From Budorcas taxicolor (lineage: Eukaryota > Chordata > Mammalia > Artiodactyla > Bovidae), in the NCBI RefSeq assembly GCF_023091745.1, contig NC_068924.1:69900832-69964831 (forward strand): a DNA stretch of 64,000 nt. The letters are read 5' to 3'. Of this stretch, positions 56,950 through 64,000 are shown piece after piece. Position numbers and translations under genes: made by a program. Under the pieces are notes generated by a model. The model made no database searches. It was not told the DNA's origin and saw nothing but the letters and a program-made list of their open reading frames with translations. Each line of letters opens with the position of its first letter. Position 1 is the first letter of the stretch.

Positions 56950-58815
56950 TTCAGTGTCAGTCTAGTGAACCTCTAGAAAATGAGGTTTTCAGGCAGAATT
57001 TTTTTTTTAGAAGAACAAATGATTAAATAAGTCAGGTCAGTGTAATCAGAGCAGCTCTCAAATTCCCTATGGTGAAAGAGAAATTGATTTTTATTGATCT
57101 TTTGTAAAATAGAAAATAGGTGTTATGTCCTCATGGGTCAGTGGCCTACAATTTGCTGACTAGTGCTGGTCCTTAGAGTAACACGGATGTCTACCACTCC
57201 CCTAGCTTAGGAATTCTATCAACCTGAGATTGGAACTAAACTGATCTCTGCAGGACAAGAGACTTGTTAATCAATTTTTAAGAAAAACACATGAAATAGA
57301 GCTTTGCCATTTAATTTCTTCCCCTGCCCCAGAACACTGTAATCTGAATACTGGGCTGCATTCAACCAGAGGTAACTACTGGCTGTTCTTCCCCTTCCCA
57401 CTCTTATCACGGCTTTCTTAACGAGGGGAGCACCCCACCCATGAAGGAATTTCAGAGTAGCTGTCCACCACTTTGAATAACTTAGCTTGTTACTATGTAT
57501 CTGACCAGCTACCATGAGTTACAGTGCTAAGGCAGATGGGTACTCTCCATCTCAAACTGGTGGCGATAGATGACATGTCTCCGTTTGTCAAAGGTACTGA
57601 CTAATAACCTCAGAGTAACTGCTGATAGTCTCAGTTCTGCTGGGAAGAGATGGAAACACAGATAGATACATTGACCAGAGTTTTTGACAGGGGAGCCTTT
57701 CTCAGGCAATACTCCAAATTACTAATAAAACACAGTATTTAAAATCTTAGGACTTTATGTGTGAGGAATAGCCATACAAGGGTTTTCTAAACCTTGTTTT
57801 GCTTTAGTCAGCATTTGAAACCAGAGAAAATCAGCCAGTTAAGTAGTTGTTTCTTTGTTTGTCACTTGGAGTTCCTGGTAGAGTTTCTGACAGAAATTTT
57901 CTATCTCAAGGAGGCCCACTCATTTGAAAATAAATTAGAAATATCTGTCTGGCACAAAATTATCTTGGCAACAAGTGGTACATTCTCCAAGATATTTATG
58001 ATGATAACTATTAGCTAAAATTTCAAGCTCAAAGAAGACAAAAGGAAAATTTCTGTGTCTACCTCAATTTTTAAATCTTGAAGTAAACTAAGAGCTCTGC
58101 CCAGAAGATTTGGATATTATATTAACTTTGACATCACCAATAATGTTCATTGCCTTCTTGAGTTATGAAACCTACTGGGTGAAATATGATACATCAGCCA
58201 GGACCCTGAAAGAGCTGACCTATTCTACCATAGGCTGTCAAAGAAAAACCCCATGTTTTAGCATTTTCGTTCTCTTCCAGCCTCATCCTTATCCATGGGG
58301 AGAAAAAAAACAAAACAAAACCAACTATGGCCCAAAGAGTTGTGTCCTCCAGGAGTCATAGCTAGTTTTCTAGACCATTTCCTGCCCAAATAATCTGTAT
58401 CCACTTGGAACATCTGTGAGAGCCCATCAAAAGATTCAACTTGCCTAAGGCAAAATAGACAACCAGTATGCAAACCCACAGGCTCAAAGAGTATCCAAGA
58501 GATGGCTGTCGTCTGCCTGCAACCTGAACGTATGAGCTGGAGAGTCTACACATACATGTATGAGGCCTCTCAAGGTGCTAGATGGTATTTATATGAAGGA
58601 GAAGAGAGAGAGGCAAGCAAGGTATCTCCACATTCCAACTTGGAACTTCTGGGGCCCAACAACTCTATATCCAAACCTGGTTACCCAAGTCATTTGTAAT
58701 GTTACATTTGTTCAAGTTCAGAGAATAGAACATTCTATAAACAGTTTGATAAAATGATTTAAGTTTCCTAAATATTTCAGCGTATGGTGTATATGCCTCA
58801 GGGTTCCCCTACCTT
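56950..58815. other. Unassigned sequence
   Basis: No gene or clear repeat. Several short open frames carry no motif. Confidence 0.4.
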
Positions 58816-58822
58816 ACCCCCT

Positions 58823-58882
58823 GTATTCAGGGATGTATTTGGGGATGTTTTCAGGGATGTTTTCAGGGATGTATTCAGGGAT
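58823..58882 (+). repeat. 12-bp minisatellite, five units
   Basis: Five tandem GTATTCAGGGAT-type units. Units 1 and 5 are identical, units 3 and 4 are identical (GTTTTCAGGGAT), and unit 2 is GTATTTGGGGAT. Confidence 0.93.
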
Positions 58883-58894
58883 CTGCAGAGGGCA

Positions 58895-59335
58895 TACATG
58901 AAAGAGCTGAGTAAAGAGAGTTTAATGAAGGAATATTAACAAAGATGTCAAAAGGATAAAGGGAAATCAGTTGCCAGCAGTAGCAGGAATCTACTACCAT
59001 TCGTAAGCATGAAGGCAAGGGTGAAGGTTTATTTAAGGAACCTAGAGAGAAATCAGTTCAGAAGACATTCCCCAGATGTTTGAGCTTTTGCTACAGGAAA
59101 TGCGGTCACTGACAGCCCACAGCCTGGCGGAGAGGGATGGGCCATGAATATCACAAACTTCTCTCTTCTGCTCTCTCATCTCCTGGGATTTACCTTCTAT
59201 TGGCTAAATCCAATTAAAAGCCAGATGGAAAAAGAACCTAATCAATGGAATCCAAAAAGTAAAGCCTCCTAATTTAGAGTGCAGAATGGAGAAGAGCAGA
59301 GAAAAGGAAAAGGCAATATGAATAGGTTGGGGTCA
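58895..59335. repeat. Uncertain ancient repeat, copy 3
   Basis: Begins aagagagtttaatgaaggaa and contains ctgctctctcatctcctggg followed by tctattggctaaatcc, shared in outline with 30.70-31.13 kb. Confidence 0.4.
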
Positions 59336-59379
59336 AACAAAATTCAGATCCAAACTCTTTGATGACTATGGTGCCTGAG

Positions 59380-59512
59380 TAATTTGTTTATTAATTCAAA
59401 GTCTTCAGCTCTTCATTTGTAAAATGAAGGTCTTAATAACATCTTCATTATGAGGATGTAACGATTAAGAACACTTTTATAGCATTTATAATAGTATCAG
59501 GTCTGGTAGATG
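59380..59512 (-). repeat. MIR SINE fragment
   Basis: Antisense pattern: tcagctcttcatttgtaaaa, ataacatcttcattatgagg, gtaacgattaagaacact. Confidence 0.55.
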
Positions 59513-59612
59513 TGGAATTCTACAAGATGAAGTCACAGGTTTCAGTATGTCCAGTCATAAACTCTATGAGATATTCATTCATCAGAAAAATTTTATTGAG
59601 TGTCTACTGAGT

Positions 59613-60090
59613 ATTACTTTGCAAACAAAGGTCCGTACAGTCAAGGCTATGGTTTTTCCAGTAGTCATGTGTTGAGAGTTGGACCATAAAGAAAGCTGAG
59701 TGCCAAAAAATTGATGCTTTTGAACTGGTGTTGAAGAAGACTCCTAAGAGTTCCTTGGACTGCAAGGAGATCACACCAGCTGATCCTAAAGAAAATTAGT
59801 CTTGAATATTCACTGGAAGGACTAATGCTGAAGTTCCAATACTGTGGCCACTAGATGCAAAAAACTGACACATTAGGAAACACTCTGACGCTGGGAAAGA
59901 TTGATGGCAAGAAAGAAGGAGAAGGGGACAACAGAGGATGAGATGGTTGGATGGTATCACCGACTCAATGGACATGAGTTTGAGCAAGCTCTGGAAGTTG
60001 GTGATGGACAGGGAAGCCTGGTGTGCAGCAGTGCATGGGGTCACAAAGAGTCAGACAGAACTGAGTGACTGAACTGAACTGAACTGAATA
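59613..60090 (+). mobile_element. BovB, 5'-truncated 3' end
   Basis: Plus-strand copy from attactttgcaaacaaaggt to the gaactgaactgaactga terminal repeat. The frame is broken repeatedly. Its flanks (tattgagtgtctactgagt left, cagccactgtgctggactat right) read as one older repeat that it interrupted, with an imperfect ctga(g/a)tat duplication. Confidence 0.9.
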
Positions 60091-60094
60091 TCAG

Positions 60095-60350
60095 CCACTG
60101 TGCTGGACTATGGGATACAGAAATGAACAAAACAGGTAAAAATATCTGCTGTCTTGGATAAATGAGAAAAAAAATTCCCTGCTGTGATGTAGTTTTTAAA
60201 CTGACTGGGGATATAAACAAATAAACAAGAAGTTTCTATATAAGAAACTAAGCATGGGGGATATAGTGTTTAATTAGTCTGTAATCAGACTGTTTAGGTT
60301 TGAAATTTTAGATTTTCTACTTCCTAGATTTTTTACTTTGGGAAATGTTC
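60095..60350 (+). repeat. Ancient dispersed repeat, family uncertain
   Basis: cactgtgctggactatggga, atacagaaatgaacaaaaca and aaacaaataaacaag recall a common mammalian repeat. It continues the left flank of the BovB at 59.6 kb. Confidence 0.45.
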
Positions 60351-60359
60351 TGGTTACAC

Positions 60360-60810
60360 CAAAACCTAACAGTTTAAAACAATCATTTTATTACACTCAC
60401 TAATTCTGTGGTCATGGATTCAGAAAGAGCATAATGAGCTTGGAACTTCACCTAATAAATCTTGGACGCTCAAGATGAGGATGACTCAGGGATGGAATCA
60501 ACAGGAGGTGGGTGTGTTCATTCCCATGTCTAGCAACAGATGCTGGCTGAGACTAGCTCTGGCTGTAGGCCAGAACGCCGCGGCCAGTCCTTTTTACCTA
60601 AGCTTTCTCACAGCATGACAGCCACAGATCTTTTATCTGGCTGCTGAGAGGTTCAAAAGTGAGCATCCCAAGAGAATCATTTAAGAGTCATTGTCACAGC
60701 TCCCTCTCTAGCTTTAGAAGTCAGAGAGTATCTCTGCTTCTGTAGTCACAAGCCACCCAGAATCAGATATAGGAAACATAGACTTCATCTTTCAAGGGGA
60801 GCAGTGTTAG
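60360..60810. repeat. Possible ancient LTR or DNA-transposon fragment
   Basis: aacagtttaaaacaatcatt, actaattctgtggtcatgga and agtcacaagccacccagaat follow the order of an old mammalian repeat. Family uncertain. Confidence 0.35.
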
Positions 60811-60879
60811 AGTTATTATAAGAGAACATATAAGAAACAAAAGCAGCTAGCTTTAGGCAAATATAGCCACGCTTATCCT

Positions 60880-61012
60880 CTCTGCAAATCTGTTTCCTTC
60901 ATCTATAAAATGAAGATGGGATTAATACCTAAGAACATCATTATATTAAACAGGATGAAACATATTTGCTTAAGTTATGCCTGACATACCATACATGATC
61001 AAGAAATATTAG
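60880..61012 (-). repeat. MIR SINE fragment
   Basis: ctgtttccttcatctataaa, aatgaagatgggattaatac, tgcctgacataccatacatg. Confidence 0.55.
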
Positions 61013-61129
61013 GTGATATTTTAAAAAACCAAATACCACTGAAAGAGCACAGATAAGGTCCCTGGACTTAGTGGGATGTCAGTCAAGTAAGATATCTAAA
61101 CTTAAATATGAGAAATAGGTAAGGATAGC

Positions 61130-61640
61130 TTAAGTGAAGCAAAGAGCAACGAAAAGGAAGATTTTTCTTAAGCAAAGACTGAGGTGCTATAACAAAAAGG
61201 CCCAATAACTTAAAACACAAAGAAATTTCTCTCTTGTAGATAGCCCAAATGGGAATGCCTGAGTCAGCAATACAGATCTTTCTCATATTTTCACTTATAG
61301 GACTTGAGTTCTTTTCGAGTCTTTCCCTCTCAACTTTAGAGGGCATAATTTATTGTCTGATATCATTGTCAAAGCTGGTCACATAATATATGGGTTGCAA
61401 GCAGTGGGGAATGTGAAAAGAATGTGAAAGGGCGTACTTGATATATTCAGACTGAGTCCTAGGAACAATATACAGTAAGAAATTTACTTTTTGTTGGCAA
61501 ACATTAGGCCATGTGACTTTCCCTAATAGCAAAGATAGCAGGACATACCTCTGGCTTGGCAGCCATATGTCCAATCAGAGGAATAGAATAGATACTGTTG
61601 GAAAAATATCACTCTCTTACATCCAGACTAAGGGAAAATA
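61130..61640. repeat. Possible ancient repeat, family uncertain
   Basis: taacttaaaacacaaagaaa and aggccatgtgactttcccta resemble an old LTR or DNA-element family. Weak. Confidence 0.3.
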
Positions 61641-61803
61641 CCCCAAAAGCAAGAGAGACCCTGGAGACTGTAAGTTGTAAGTTTATCAAATAAAGTGGAG
61701 GATAGAACACAATGAGAAGGACAATGACACAAAACTGAAGAGACAGGAGTTAGATTATAAAAATCAAAATGAACCAAATTAAAGGGTCTTTATTATACAT
61801 TAG

Positions 61804-62082
61804 TATGGCACCCCACTCCAGTACTCTTGCCTGGAAAATCCCATGGATGGAGGAGCCTGGTAGGCTGCAATCCATGGGGTCGCGAAGAGTTGGACAGGAC
61901 TGAGTGACTTCACTTTCACTTTTCACTTTCATGCATTGGAGAAGGAAATGGCAACCCACTCCAGTGTTCTTGCCTGGAGAATCCCAGGGACGGGGGAGTC
62001 TGGCGGGCTGCCGTTTATGGGGTCACACAGAGTCGGATATGACTGAAACGACCTAGCAGCAGCAGCAGCAGCAGCAGCAGGA
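61804..62082 (+). mobile_element. Bov-A2 dimeric SINE with (GCA)n tail
   Basis: Two Bov-A units joined by the cactttcacttttcactttc linker, ending in about nine AGC/GCA triplets at 62055-62081. Confidence 0.95.
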
Positions 62083-62084
62083 AG

Positions 62085-62300
62085 TCAATCAAAGTTTTTA
62101 ATATGGAAGAAACATTATCAGACTTGAAATTTCAAAACTCACTGGAAATCATGTGGAGAATGAGTTAATAAAGTTGATGTTTGGAGTCAGAGATGAATTA
62201 TGAGGATGCTACAGTAACTGGAACTTCAGTTCATCTGTAATTCTTAACATGGCATAGAAGAACACATCTGGACAGGATGTACTTACGAAACAAGTGAATA
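62085..62300. other. Unassigned sequence
   Basis: Nothing recognised. Confidence 0.4.
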
Positions 62301-62306
62301 AATATT

Positions 62307-62471
62307 CAGTTCAGTTCAGCTGCTTAGTCGTGTCCAACTCTTTGAGACCCCATGAACTGCAGCATGCCAGGCCTCCCTGTCCATCACCAACTCCCAGAGT
62401 CCACCCAAACCCATGTCCATATATTCGGTGATGCCATCCAACCATCTCATCCTCTGGCGTCCCCTTCTCCC
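62307..62471 (-). mobile_element. BovB 3' end, very short copy
   Basis: Minus-strand copy from the cagttcagttcag repeat through ccatcaccaactcccagagt to gcgtccccttctcc, then unrelated sequence. 5'-truncated after about 165 bp. Confidence 0.9.
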
Positions 62472-62474
62472 CAT

Positions 62475-64000
62475 CATTTATTCATTGCATATATTTTTCA
62501 TGTCTTTTATGTATGTAAGAAATATCAATTAACTGATATTCATATGTCAGAATTTGTGACCATATTTAAAAATCTACATTTATCTTTTTTGTTTAAAAGT
62601 ATCTCTATACTCTTAACATTTGGCAGTACTATAACTGATACTATATATAAAAAGAATGTAGTTATTTTCTATGAAGTTATCTCCCAGAAATATGACTTCA
62701 TTTCAGCCAACACCACATTTGTTTATAGTACTGCATATAAATAAGTCAATATACTCTTAATTATCACAAATGAATCTTTTGGTTTTCATTAACTTTCTTG
62801 AGCATTCACATTAACTCACATTCAAATTTTATGTACAAAGTTTATGTTCATTAACTCGAGTAGAAAGTTGACAAAATGACCCTGTGGCAACTATCAAAAT
62901 GCAGTATGTGTATAACAGCTATCTGAAAAGAAGAATCTAGATTTGCTTGTAGAGGTGTAAGTGATGAATACCTGGAAAGAGTGTGGTCTAACTTAGATGT
63001 GGAGATCGAGAAAGGTAAATAAGCAGAGAAATGAGGTTTGCTCAAGTTAGGAAGGCGTAAGTTTTGGAAACAGAGTATATTTGGGGCTTTTAACTCCAGT
63101 CTGTCGCTCGCTAGCTGTGTTACTCTAAGAAAGTTATCTTACTTCTATAAACCTATTTTATTTAAATTTATAATATTTATGTGAAATGTGAATATTGTGA
63201 CTATTCAATTTATACACACATAAATATGAGTAACAGAGTATTGTCACAATACACATTTCTTAGAGAAAATCTACATCCCTTTTCTGCTCTTTTCTGACAT
63301 TTTGTTGCCAGCCAATCCCTGAAACCCGAGAAGAATTCTGCAAAGTATAGCAACAGCCACAATGTTGGAAATTTCATCTTTGCATTGAGAGCAATCTGTC
63401 AATATAGGAAGAGAGCATTGCATAGAAATACAAAATGTAATGGACTTTTAATTTGTGAGAATGTAATAATTTTAAATAAGGTGATAAAATGGAAAATTGA
63501 AAAGTAATAATTTTCCATTTTTGGAATTTCAATATGATACAAAATGAATAATATCTTGAAGCCCATTTATTTAAATGATTTAGAATAATAAGCTTACTAA
63601 AAGAATAAGTATAAAATGTGCCCTAAATTTATTTCTCTTTCTAGAGTAGGTTTACTGTTAAATGAGTATAGAACGGTATTCAAAATCTGCCCCAGATAAT
63701 GTGTCAAAAATCCTACAGGATAACAGAAATGTTCTAATTAGAGACATCAAGAGAGAACTAGGAATGTGGGATTTAACAGTAAGGTCTGATTAATCCAAAT
63801 GTTAGCATATGCTTTTTAAAAATCCATTCTTTGGCATTCAGTATGATTGTCATCCTTTGGCATTAAAGACTGTAAACGAAGCTTTATGAGAAGAGTCTTC
63901 AACATGTTTAACATCTGACTTATGATTTCTAGACCAATGTAATAGACCAGCACAATTTTTCCTTAGATAACTTCTCTGTATTACAACAATTCAATTGAAT
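62475..64000. other. Unassigned AT-rich sequence
   Basis: A faint antisense MIR pattern lies at about 63070-63170. Otherwise no gene or repeat recognised to the window end. Confidence 0.4.

Noticed and set aside
60560..60600. CpG island around a GCCGCGGCC stretch
   Set aside because: Only a few CpG over tens of bases. Too short for a promoter island and inside a likely old repeat.
1..64000. CRISPR array, prokaryotic operon or phage content
   Set aside because: No regularly spaced direct repeats with unique spacers, no dense coding, and abundant ruminant retrotransposons.

Overview
The window is nuclear DNA from a ruminant artiodactyl, most likely a bovid such as cattle, sheep or goat. The evidence is the set of lineage-restricted repeats: BovB (RTE-clade LINE) on both strands, many tRNA-Glu-derived Bov-tA SINEs, dimeric Bov-A2 SINEs, ruminant L1 (L1-BT) 3' ends, a CHR-2-like cetartiodactyl SINE remnant, a ruminant-type mariner and a solo endogenous-retrovirus LTR. 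Older mammal-wide repeats (MIR, L2, MLT1 LTRs, L1M, MER5/MER20-type MITEs) lie beneath them. I find no host protein-coding exon, no rRNA or genuine tRNA gene and no CpG island. The DNA is AT-rich and reads as intergenic sequence or the inside of a large intron. Species and chromosome cannot be told from the sequence alone.

Layout. 1-1.3 kb: unassigned. 1.3-4.5 kb: a nearly complete BovB whose 5' half is inverted against its 3' half. 4.5-6.7 kb: MIR, Bov-tA and L1-BT nested in one another, then a (TG)13 microsatellite. 7.6-13.2 kb: MIR, an MLT1 LTR, CHR-2 and Bov-tA copies, and a 186-bp BovB that is also 5'-inverted. 14.3-16.1 kb: an ancient L1 interrupted by a ruminant L1. 17-20.3 kb: Bov-tA, MLT1, and a BovB with an open 280-codon frame that landed in a palindromic MITE. 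21.3-25 kb: L2, Bov-tA, Bov-A2. 26.4-27.8 kb: a broken mariner fused to a BovB end. 29-37 kb: MIR, L2, Bov-tA and a long ancient L1. 38.6-40 kb: a Bov-tA abutting a decayed BovB. 41-48 kb: dense Bov-tA in alternating orientation, the solo LTR, Bov-A2 and a short BovB. 49.9-52.6 kb: well-preserved Bov-tA copies with clear target-site duplications. 52.9-55.8 kb: a BovB inserted into an older BovB of opposite orientation. 56-64 kb: ancient repeats, a 12-bp minisatellite, a 3' BovB fragment, Bov-A2 and a BovB end.

The only coding potential seen is transposon-derived: BovB endonuclease and reverse transcriptase, and mariner transposase. All copies are truncated, inverted or carry stops and frameshifts. 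The biology here is layered insertion, and several target-site duplications can be read directly, which fixes the order of events at a number of places. Stretches without recognised repeats (notably about 25.1-25.4, 32.2-32.9 and 46.2-46.6 kb) are the only places where host regulatory sequence might be sought. The evidence for that is weak.
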